Assembly (NCBI GenBank): GCA_017479785.1
Contig: JAFVBT010000005.1
Coordinates: 1-24,516, forward strand
Direction: 5' to 3'
Length of the DNA stretch: 24,516 bases
Source of the DNA: Alphaproteobacteria bacterium
Lineage (GTDB): Bacteria > Pseudomonadota > Alphaproteobacteria > RF32 > CAG-239
Every line of letters starts with the position of its first letter. Position 1 is the stretch's first letter. Below, in pieces: positions 1 through 7,090 of the stretch. The notes beneath the pieces were generated by a model. That model did not search any database, was not told the DNA's origin, and saw nothing but the letters and a program-made list of their open reading frames with translations. Made by a program: the position numbers and the translations under genes.

Positions 1-745
1 GGCGTTTATATAGAATATCTTTTTCCCGCGGGTTCAAAACGGTTATTGCCTTTTTAAACAACCGGCGCCGATACGTCATTGTTTCACGATATGCCAACTG
101 ATCTTCCTGATTCGGTTTGGTATCATAAATAAAATCCATCCATTCGGCGCCTCCTTCAGAATCGTCATGATTAACTACAGAGTTTAATGAACCGTCATGC
201 GCTTTCAAACGTGTATTCATATCGGTTACTTCTTGTACGCTGACATCAAGATAATTGGCAATATCGTTTAATATTTCCGAGGAAAGTTCCCTATCGTCGG
301 TTAACTGCAGATTATTTTTTATTTTGCGTAAATTAAAAAACAACTTTTTCTGCGCTGCGGTTGTTCCCAATTTAACCAATGACCATGAGTTCAGGATATA
401 TTTTTGCACTGATGCTTTAATCCACCATAAAGCATACGTTGAAAACCGAAAACCTTTATCGGGTTCAAATTTATTTATGGCATAAATTAAACCGATGTTG
501 CCCTCGGAAATCATTTCGTTAAGCGGCAAACCGTAGCCTTTATATTTTGAAACAACTTTAACCACCAACCGCAAATGTGAGGTTATTAATTTGTATGCAA
601 CCGCTTTATCTTGAGTTTCTTTGTATTTTACCGCCAAAGCATATTCTTCTTCTTGTGATAATAACGGATATTGACGGATTTTTTGTAAATAGCGCGCCAT
701 ATTTATTTCAGGCGTGAAGTCAAGTCCTATAAGAGATGTATCCAT
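1..745 (-). CDS. rpoH: RNA polymerase heat-shock sigma factor RpoH (sigma-32), C-terminus cut by window edge
   Basis: Read from the minus strand, the frame opens at ATG (complement of 743–745) and gives 248 codons before the window ends, with no stop. It is a sigma-70 family protein that directs RNA polymerase to heat-shock promoters. Region 2 is clear, with SHLRLVVKVVSKYKGYG at about 56–72, NIGLIYAINKFEP at 83–95 and RFSTYALWWIKASVQ at 100–114. The segment SWSLVKLGTTAAQKKLFFNL (120–139) carries the RpoH box, QKKLFFNLRK, which separates sigma-32 from RpoD and RpoS. Region 4 is only partly present (LNPREKDILYKR), so about 40–50 residues are missing. A strong AGGAG (complement of 753–757) precedes the start. 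It lies 89 bp downstream of rluD on the same strand, an arrangement also known from other alphaproteobacteria. Confidence 0.95.
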   Translation of the reverse strand, partial: MDTSLIGLDFTPEINMARYLQKIRQYPLLSQEEEYALAVKYKETQDKAVAYKLITSHLRLVVKVVSKYKGYGLPLNEMISEGNIGLIYAINKFEPDKGFRFSTYALWWIKASVQKYILNSWSLVKLGTTAAQKKLFFNLRKIKNNLQLTDDRELSSEILNDIANYLDVSVQEVTDMNTRLKAHDGSLNSVVNHDDSEGGAEWMDFIYDTKPNQEDQLAYRETMTYRRRLFKKAITVLNPREKDILYKR

Positions 746-834
746 TTTCGTTCTCCTTTGATTGACCGCAGTAATCATAAGAACGAAAGTTTTTTACGAC
801 AATTCGTACTTTAGTTTATAAAGTAAATAATGGC

Positions 835-1815
835 TTATTTAAAATTAAAATTATCCTCTAATCGGGCAATTAAATCAATCATATCTGCCGGCAATTCAGA
901 GTCAAATTGCATAAATTGATGCGTGCGCGGATGCAAAAACCCCAAACTTTTGGCATGCAACGCCTGACGCGGAAATTCATTAACATATTTCTTTAAATCT
1001 GCCGGTAAAGCAAGTTCCGACTTTTTATTTTTAACATAAACTTTGTCACCGATAAGCGCGTGCCCCATACTGTTTAAATGCACGCGAATCTGATGCGTGC
1101 GACCGGTTTCCAAATTACATTGCACCAGTGAAGCAACTCGTCCGAATGCCTGCAAAGTTTTATAGTTGGTTGCTGCCGGTTTACCCCCGTTTTCCACAAT
1201 TGCCATTTTTTTGCGGTCAAATTTACTGCGACCGATGTTGCCGGTAATTCGTCCGATCGGAGGTACCATAACACCATAAACAACCGCTAAATACGTACGT
1301 TCAATTGAATGCTCAGCAAACTGCACACTCAGTCCCTGATGTGCTAAGTCATTTTTTGCCACAACCAATAATCCGCTGGTTTCCTTATCAATTCTGTGTA
1401 CAATTCCGGGTCTTTTAACACCACCTATTCCCGACAGGTTATCCCGACAATGATACAACAGTGCATTAACCAGTGTTCCGCTGTATGCCCCGGGAGCCGG
1501 ATGGACTGTCATGCCGGCCGGTTTGTTGACAACTATTAAATCCTCATCTTCATAAATGATATCAATTTCTATGTTTTCTGCTTCGGGCTCCGCCTCTGTT
1601 GCCGGTGGAATAATAATTTGAAAACTGTCGCCGACACGCACCTTATATGCATTGTCCGCCAAGACAATGTCTTCTGAAGAAACATTACCTCCGACTATCA
1701 GTCTTTGTATCTGCGCGCGCGACAATTCCGGTATTTTCAAACTTAAAAATTTATCCAGACGCATTTTGCCTTCCGCCGCACCGACATCTGCCGTTATGAT
1801 ATCCGGTTCAATCAT
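835..1815 (-). CDS. rluD: Ribosomal large-subunit pseudouridine synthase, RluD type
   Basis: 326 residues, the usual length for RluD. The enzyme isomerises uridines to pseudouridine in helix 69 of 23S rRNA. An N-terminal S4 RNA-binding domain (about 18–65, MRLDKFLSLK then SRAQIQRLI) precedes the RluA-family catalytic domain. The signature HRIDKETSGLL places the catalytic aspartate at D143. Other family motifs are VVNKPAGMTVHP (95–106) and ETGRTHQIRVHL. Assignment to RluD rather than RluA or RluC rests on the S4 domain, the length and the rpoH neighbour. The ATG has only a weak Shine-Dalgarno sequence. The gene is divergent from the unknown gene starting near 1915, with about 100 bp of shared AT-rich promoter region. 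Confidence 0.93.
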   Translation of the reverse strand: MIEPDIITADVGAAEGKMRLDKFLSLKIPELSRAQIQRLIVGGNVSSEDIVLADNAYKVRVGDSFQIIIPPATEAEPEAENIEIDIIYEDEDLIVVNKPAGMTVHPAPGAYSGTLVNALLYHCRDNLSGIGGVKRPGIVHRIDKETSGLLVVAKNDLAHQGLSVQFAEHSIERTYLAVVYGVMVPPIGRITGNIGRSKFDRKKMAIVENGGKPAATNYKTLQAFGRVASLVQCNLETGRTHQIRVHLNSMGHALIGDKVYVKNKKSELALPADLKKYVNEFPRQALHAKSLGFLHPRTHQFMQFDSELPADMIDLIARLEDNFNFK

Positions 1816-1837
1816 TATTTTAATCTTTGTTAATTAA

Positions 1838-1875
1838 TTTACTTTATTATGACAATAAAATCTATTATACTGAAA
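1838..1875. promoter_or_regulatory. Probable divergent promoter region between rluD and the plus-strand cassette
   Basis: This is an AT-rich gap between divergent genes. Overlapping -10-like hexamers are visible: TATACT on plus (1866–1871, with a weak TTTATT 17 bp upstream at 1843–1848) and TATAAT on minus (complement of 1864–1869). No convincing -35 box accompanies the minus-strand hexamer. The assignment is inferred from position and base content. Confidence 0.3.
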
Positions 1876-1914
1876 AGCAAGTAAAGATTATTCTTTTTTA
1901 TGAAAGGTATGCAA

Positions 1915-2856
1915 ATGGCAGAAGATGAAGATATTATATCGGCGGATGATGAATTTGAAAAACTCCTGCAAGATTTTATAAATGCCGAAGTGCCGGATGA
2001 TAATGAGACTAAAAGTGATGAAGAAAAAAAACGCCGAGAATCTTCAGAAACGCAGATGAGTGCAGAGGCACAGGCCGAAAACGAAATGCTGTCCAAGGCT
2101 TTTGAACAAGAACTTGCAGACACTTTTTCGGAAGCCCGTCAAGCCGTTGAGGAACAAGAAAATATGCCGGAACTCGGCAGTGAAGAATCGGAACTGGCTC
2201 AAGCCTTTCTTAATTACAAATCTTCCGTTGATAAATTGTCTCAAAAGCACTTAAATAAGCCTTTTGAAGCAGAATTTTCCATAGATTTTCTGCACCCGAA
2301 TTATAAACCAAGTCTCGGGAAAATGATATCTGATGACTTGGTTAAAGGTTGGATTTTGCTTTCAAAAATATTTCCGAGCGAAGTCGGTACTTTTCCGACC
2401 ACGTCTACCGATGAAGAATTTTTGAATTTTGCCGAGAAATTATCAGACCAAGATTTGCAACTCGCCGTAATATCTTATGTGGAAATTTTAATAGATATGG
2501 AAAGCTGCGAATTGACATATCAGGCAAAATTACTGCAATATCAAGAAAAACATATTAAACGTATTATGTATGAAGAATATTTGGCCAGAAAAGAAAGACA
2601 ACGACTTTACACGGAAGCAGTTAAAAAGAAAAATTTTCCGATAGATGCCGAGCGACTGATCAGCAACTATTTTCGTGTTGCTCAAAAAGATGTTGACGGC
2701 GCTTTTGCCGCTCTGACAACAAATCCGGCCATTTTTGCACCGATAGATTTCAGTAAAATTAAGCCGAGATTTTTCGGCTTGATTAAGGTAACGCCAAAAG
2801 ATGGTATTAGGATTAACACGGTCATCGGTGACTTCTTGAAAAAATTAAAAGTTTAA
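1915..2856 (+). CDS. Unrecognised acidic soluble protein, first gene of coupling-protein cassette
   Basis: I do not recognise this family. The frame is open from ATG 1900, but ATG 1915 is the better start: an AAAGGT Shine-Dalgarno (1904–1908) lies about 7 nt upstream, giving 313 residues beginning MAEDEDIISADDEF. No signal peptide or membrane segment is visible. The first 100 residues are strongly acidic and rich in E, D, A and Q (predicted disordered or coiled coil). The middle is helical and leucine-rich. The C-terminal part has a charged helix (KHIKRIMYEEYLARKERQRL) and ends in a basic segment, IGDFLKKLKV. It is the first of five co-directional genes ending in a VirD4-type ATPase, so an adaptor or cytoplasmic partner role is possible, but only by position. 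Confidence 0.7.
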   Translation: MAEDEDIISADDEFEKLLQDFINAEVPDDNETKSDEEKKRRESSETQMSAEAQAENEMLSKAFEQELADTFSEARQAVEEQENMPELGSEESELAQAFLNYKSSVDKLSQKHLNKPFEAEFSIDFLHPNYKPSLGKMISDDLVKGWILLSKIFPSEVGTFPTTSTDEEFLNFAEKLSDQDLQLAVISYVEILIDMESCELTYQAKLLQYQEKHIKRIMYEEYLARKERQRLYTEAVKKKNFPIDAERLISNYFRVAQKDVDGAFAALTTNPAIFAPIDFSKIKPRFFGLIKVTPKDGIRINTVIGDFLKKLKV

Positions 2857-2871
2857 GACAAAAAATACCTC

Positions 2872-2900
2872 TGGACAAAAAGCATTTTGTGTGATATATT
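2872..2900 (+). promoter_or_regulatory. Sigma-70-type promoter inside the cassette
   Basis: TGGACA at 2872–2877 and TATATT at 2895–2900 are separated by exactly 17 bp, a good match to the housekeeping consensus (5/6 in each box). It lies 38 bp before the ATG at 2938 and just after the stop of the preceding gene. The four downstream genes can therefore be transcribed separately from the first. Confidence 0.65.
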
Positions 2901-2937
2901 TGACTAAAGAGAAATTCGTTTGACGGGAGATTTTCAA

Positions 2938-5061
2938 ATGACAGAAGAAAAAAGCGGTATAAATTTTGACTTTGAAAAATTTTGCACTGAGTTAAAAGCC
3001 GAAAATCCGGATATGGGTTTAATTAAGGCCGGTGTTGAAAAATATGGAACCGGACAGCTTTCCGATTCGCAAAAAGAACAGTTTTTGAAGGCAATGTTTC
3101 CTGCTGATACAGACGCAAAAGAATATAGTGCACTCGGCTTTAAAAATATGGTTGGGATTAAAAATGCATTGGTAGCTATGAATGATTTAAAAAGCGAAGG
3201 AAAAATCAATAATGATGCCATGTTGCAATTTTTGACCGAAACGAATCCTAAAGGCGGAAGAAGCGTAATGACAACAATCGCGCTTAATACCTATGCTGCC
3301 GAATACAAAATGGCTCATACCCAAAATGAAGAGATAAAAAATATGCTTGAGACCAAAATGAATGATTTAACAGCCATTCAAGACACTTTCAAAAATATTG
3401 ATGATGATGTTCTCGCTCAGGCCATTTGTACTCCCGATGATTCAAAGGGTATCGGTGAAGCATATGCAAAGAGAGTAAAATACAAAGACTTTGCGGAAAG
3501 AGCTATTCGTATATCGGAAAAGCAATCTGACGGTGTTTCTAAAGATTCCGTTTTGAAAGAAAATTATGAACGACTTAAAGATAAACTCGCCGAAATAGAA
3601 GCAAGACAAGCACAGCAATCGGCAGAAGCGGAAAGAAGCAACGCTCCGAAAAACACCGGTGCGCTCAACGTTACTCAAACCACCGATGATGCCAATTTCA
3701 AAGTCGCCGGCACACAGAATAATCCTCAACCATTAAATGTGGAGAAAGAAGAGGAAGAAAAAACAGCGGATATTACACCGGCACCGCAAGAAGACCCGTC
3801 CAAACACGGCGATATAAAAATGGATCGTATCCGTGAGTGTGACATTATTGACTTTATGTTTAATGACTTGTTCTTGGCTTCTGTTAATTGGGGTGCGGAG
3901 AAATTGTTGAATCTAACGAATGATGCGCTTCATAACGCCCTTCGTCCGAAGTCGCCTGCACCGTCAACATCTAAAAAAGAAAACGAAAAAGTTGATGCAT
4001 CACAACAAGTTTTACAATCACATCAAAATACAATCAATTATGCGCAATCTGAAGGTATAATCAGTTCTTTAGGCAAACAAATTAATGAAAATGCTTACTC
4101 TCCTGCAGAAATAGCCAGTGTTTTTGAAAGAACTTTAGATGACATTAAATTGCATAAAGGCAAAGATCCGAAAGATTGGACTCCATGCAAAGCCGTTGAT
4201 CCGGTTCGTCATGCAAAACTTATTGCGGTATGGAATGCCAAATACAGAGAAAATCCGGAAGTATTCAATAAGCTTATTGAAGAACGCATAACCGCTATTA
4301 AAACCCTTGCGCCGCAACAATTGGCAAATGTTTCAAAAATGGCCGCAATGTATGCATTTTTAGATTATGCCACAAAAACCGGAAAGGTTGACAAAAAGTT
4401 GGACGGCAGTGCAAGAAAGAAAATTTACAGCAAAAGTAAACTCTTTACTTCAGATCTGTTAAAGACCGGTGTTCTTGTTCAACAGGCAGAAACCGAAAAA
4501 TATTTATTGACGCATCCCGAATTGGGTTTAGCTCCGAACACTCCTTTCGCGACACTTAGTCTGGATGCCAAAAATGAAATCGGCAGAAAAGCAGAAGAAA
4601 GATTTTCAAAATATCTGGTTAATCTTGCCGGTTCCGCCGCACAGTCTATGGAAAGCGTTGTAAAATGCGTTGAAACCAAATCGGATGATGAAAAGAAAGC
4701 AATTAAAAAACAGCTTAAGGACTCCCATTCCGGGATTCAAGAAGTTATTGCCGGTTTCGGTCAGCCGCTTCCGAACGAAGAACCTGCCAGAAATCAGGAA
4801 CGCAGTCCCGACAAAAAACCGCAAAATCTCCGCGAAGAAGCTGTTGAAAATAATAAGGCAGACGAACATGAAAAGAAAGTCACCGATGCAACAAACAGAA
4901 ACAAGAGAGCTAACGAGGGTAAACAGGAAGAAATACAAAAGCGAAAAGAAGAGTTTATACGCAGCAAAAACAGAATTTGCGGCAACGGCAACACCAGCAG
5001 AAACTTTCCGGACACGCGGACATTGGCGGACGTAATAAAAGCCAACCATTCAAGGTTTTAG
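2938..5061 (+). CDS. Unrecognised 707-residue multidomain soluble protein
   Basis: No family recognised. A TTG at 2920 keeps the frame open, but ATG 2938 is the start of choice because GGGAGA (2925–2930) sits 7 nt before it. No membrane helix or export signal is visible. Three parts can be seen. An N-terminal helical domain runs to about residue 220. A low-complexity linker follows, rich in Q, A, E, P and T, with a run of glutamates near 265. A second helical domain covers about 290–620 and contains DIIDFMFNDLFLASVNWG and repeated A/L/K helices. The last 80 residues are highly charged (K, E, N, R), end in a basic tail, and are probably disordered or coiled coil. The gene has its own promoter. 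Only 3 nt separate its stop from the next ATG, so the products are probably made together. A scaffold role and a substrate role for the ATPase downstream are both possible and unproven. Confidence 0.72.
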   Translation: MTEEKSGINFDFEKFCTELKAENPDMGLIKAGVEKYGTGQLSDSQKEQFLKAMFPADTDAKEYSALGFKNMVGIKNALVAMNDLKSEGKINNDAMLQFLTETNPKGGRSVMTTIALNTYAAEYKMAHTQNEEIKNMLETKMNDLTAIQDTFKNIDDDVLAQAICTPDDSKGIGEAYAKRVKYKDFAERAIRISEKQSDGVSKDSVLKENYERLKDKLAEIEARQAQQSAEAERSNAPKNTGALNVTQTTDDANFKVAGTQNNPQPLNVEKEEEEKTADITPAPQEDPSKHGDIKMDRIRECDIIDFMFNDLFLASVNWGAEKLLNLTNDALHNALRPKSPAPSTSKKENEKVDASQQVLQSHQNTINYAQSEGIISSLGKQINENAYSPAEIASVFERTLDDIKLHKGKDPKDWTPCKAVDPVRHAKLIAVWNAKYRENPEVFNKLIEERITAIKTLAPQQLANVSKMAAMYAFLDYATKTGKVDKKLDGSARKKIYSKSKLFTSDLLKTGVLVQQAETEKYLLTHPELGLAPNTPFATLSLDAKNEIGRKAEERFSKYLVNLAGSAAQSMESVVKCVETKSDDEKKAIKKQLKDSHSGIQEVIAGFGQPLPNEEPARNQERSPDKKPQNLREEAVENNKADEHEKKVTDATNRNKRANEGKQEEIQKRKEEFIRSKNRICGNGNTSRNFPDTRTLADVIKANHSRF

Positions 5062-5064
5062 GTT

Positions 5065-5562
5065 ATGATAAAAAAAATTTTGCATTTTATCTGTTTTGTG
5101 ACGGCATCTGCCGCTTGGGCTCTGCTATTGGCGCTTATTTATCGCGTGGGGTTTTCGCTGTTTTATCATTTGGATATTTTCTCACCGAGACTCCATCGCG
5201 ATTTCTTGTCTTATTGGAACAGCGGCGGAACGCTGGACGCCAAAGACTTGATTATGTTTTTATTCATTTTTTTATATATTCCCGTTTGTTTCTTGGTTTG
5301 GTATAAGCTGTATCATTTTAAGTTTATGAAATTACTCACCGTGCCGCTGAATTGGCTGGCAAACCTTGGCAGTGATAAGCTTAAAGTTAAAAACGTTAAT
5401 ATTAAAAATTTAGTCGTTGAAGAAAAGAAAACAATTGATCAACTTGTACAGGAACGATTGGATAAGGAAAGAAAAAAACAACAAAACAGCGAAAAAAATT
5501 CGTCTTCCGAAGATTTTCGTAAACGTATTATTGAGAAAATAGACGCTGAAAAAAATAATTAG
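5065..5562 (+). CDS. Small two-helix inner-membrane protein with charged coiled-coil tail
   Basis: 165 residues. The first membrane helix is at about 8–28 and the second at about 62–80, with HLDIFSP (35–41) and a WNSGG turn between them. After residue 105 the chain is soluble, highly charged and probably coiled coil (LVVEEKKTIDQLVQERLDKE). The first 100 residues match the N-terminus of the next gene's product almost position for position (HLDIFSP against HFDIFWP; YWNSGG against LWKAGW; a membrane-proximal MKLLTVPLNWL against MKIITFPVYLY), so the two are tandem paralogues with different cytoplasmic tails. It follows the previous stop by 3 nt and is probably translationally coupled. The family and function are unknown. 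Confidence 0.72.
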   Translation: MIKKILHFICFVTASAAWALLLALIYRVGFSLFYHLDIFSPRLHRDFLSYWNSGGTLDAKDLIMFLFIFLYIPVCFLVWYKLYHFKFMKLLTVPLNWLANLGSDKLKVKNVNIKNLVVEEKKTIDQLVQERLDKERKKQQNSEKNSSSEDFRKRIIEKIDAEKNN

Positions 5563-5630
5563 TTTTATAATCACTTTTTTAATAATTTGTGGTTATACTC
5601 GGAAAAAATAGTGTGTTACGGAGTGTTGAT

Positions 5631-7079
5631 GTGAAATCCTTAGTGGTTTTTTTACGCATATTAATTGTCGGATGTCTGTGGGGAATTGTCTTCACGGAAG
5701 GTATCCGCGTGATTATGCTCTGTAATTGGCACTTTGATATTTTTTGGCCTGATCATTGGCGGCAGGCTATTGCTTTGTGGAAAGCCGGATGGGTTGTCCG
5801 CGCACCGAAAGAATGGGCTTTTGTTCTGCTTATTGTTACATTTTTCCCGATGCTGATTACCGGTTGGTGGACACTAAGCATGGTTGCTTGGGAAGATATT
5901 ATCATGAAGATTATAACCTTCCCTGTTTATCTGTACCGTAAACTGGTAAAAACACCTGTTAATCTTATTACAACCAACAATAAGTATGGTGTCGTTAAAC
6001 GCAAGTCTTATAAACAAATTCGGCCGGCGGGTGTCGGTGGAATCCGCGTACCTATTTCCGATTATGATGATGCCCCAACTCCGGATGTGACAGCTTCAAC
6101 CGCGACTCCTGCTTTGTCGGCCACTTCTTTTGCGGCGTTGTCTAACAGTGCCCCGAAGCCGGCACCTAAGAAAACAACCGATGTTGCCGCAACCATTGAT
6201 CATGCCTTATTTAAATTTGATGACGGCGATGATTTTGATTTAGATATTGACTCGTTTGAAAAGACAGATATCAAAAAGAAAAACAACTCGGAAAATCAAT
6301 CCGGACAAGGCGGAAAAGCTGTAAAACCCGCCGTTCGCTTTAATTTTGACGATGATGATGACAATGATGAAAATGATATTTTTGTTGAAGAAACATCACA
6401 AAATCGTAGCAAAAATCAAAAAGATACGCGTCGTAAAGAAAAAACTGACAGACGCGGCAATACGCGTGAAAGTTCCGGCAATGATACACACGACAGAGAG
6501 CGTCAGCAACGCAATGATCGCGATGCAAAATTCGGTTCTGCCGAAAAATCAGCTCGGAACACCGCAGAAAACAGTAGTTCTCACGGTCCTGTTTATGATG
6601 CTTTGGTTCAAAAGGGTTACACTATACTTTCAAAAGTTAATATCGGTTCATCCGTTGTTGATTATATTGGTGTTTCGGGTGATGAAATATGTATGTGTAT
6701 TGTTGACCGCGAAGCCGGAGATTGGCTTGCCGATGAAGAAATGTTCAATGGTGAAGAACCGTTGTGGTTCTCAGAAAGCAGTCACCGCATTTCTCCGGTG
6801 CGTAAATTAAGTATAGCTCGTGATAAATTGGCCGAAAAGATGGAAGAGGAAGGTTTTGAACAAAAACTTTCGGCATTTGTGGTTATTCAAATGGCCAACA
6901 TAATTAACGCCGACGATATGTTTGAGATATGGGCCGAATCGGATATTGCCGTTACACGCATTAACCGAGGCGCCCCGAAAGAAATCAAACTCTTTTCTAA
7001 GGCCTTAAATGAAGCCGGAACACCAATGTCAAAGAAGAATTTTGAGCGGTTCCGCAATATACTGGATGGATTAAAATAA
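5631..7079 (+). CDS. Two-helix membrane protein with acidic linker and C-terminal globular domain
   Basis: Not recognised as a family. The frame is open from GTG 5589, but GTG 5631 is preferred: GGAG at 5620–5623 is 7 nt upstream, and the resulting start (MKSLVVFLRIL) lines up with the first residue of the paralogous protein encoded just upstream. That gives 482 residues. Membrane helices lie at about 5–30 and 63–84, with HFDIFWP between them (34–40). A long low-complexity linker (about 140–320) contains two similar acidic motifs, FKFDDGDDFD (194–203) and FNFDDDDDND (237–246), followed by an R/K/N/D-rich stretch. The last 160 residues form a folded domain (VYDALVQKGYTILSKVNIGS onward). Its beta pattern (VVDYIGV then EICMCIVD) faintly recalls PD-(D/E)XK-like folds but lacks a clear catalytic lysine, so I do not claim nuclease activity. 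It probably partners the ATPase encoded 11 bp downstream. Confidence 0.75.
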   Translation: MKSLVVFLRILIVGCLWGIVFTEGIRVIMLCNWHFDIFWPDHWRQAIALWKAGWVVRAPKEWAFVLLIVTFFPMLITGWWTLSMVAWEDIIMKIITFPVYLYRKLVKTPVNLITTNNKYGVVKRKSYKQIRPAGVGGIRVPISDYDDAPTPDVTASTATPALSATSFAALSNSAPKPAPKKTTDVAATIDHALFKFDDGDDFDLDIDSFEKTDIKKKNNSENQSGQGGKAVKPAVRFNFDDDDDNDENDIFVEETSQNRSKNQKDTRRKEKTDRRGNTRESSGNDTHDRERQQRNDRDAKFGSAEKSARNTAENSSSHGPVYDALVQKGYTILSKVNIGSSVVDYIGVSGDEICMCIVDREAGDWLADEEMFNGEEPLWFSESSHRISPVRKLSIARDKLAEKMEEEGFEQKLSAFVVIQMANIINADDMFEIWAESDIAVTRINRGAPKEIKLFSKALNEAGTPMSKKNFERFRNILDGLK

Positions 7080-7090
7080 GGTGATAAAAT

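Noticed and set aside
77..92. parS-like half site TGTTTCACGA in rpoH
   Set aside because: Only one arm matches and the palindrome is broken, so it is unlikely to load ParB.
2761..2780. Perfect 7-bp hairpin (AAGCCGA/TCGGCTT) as a terminator
   Set aside because: It lies inside the coding sequence of the 313-residue protein, about 75 bp before its stop, and no T run follows.
5563..5630. Promoter (TATAAT at 5566–5571) between the two membrane-protein genes
   Set aside because: The -10 match is good but no -35 box is found at usable distance; it may be chance in AT-rich DNA.
5631..7079. PD-(D/E)XK nuclease assignment for the C-terminal domain
   Set aside because: Strand pattern is suggestive but the catalytic lysine and a firm motif are missing.
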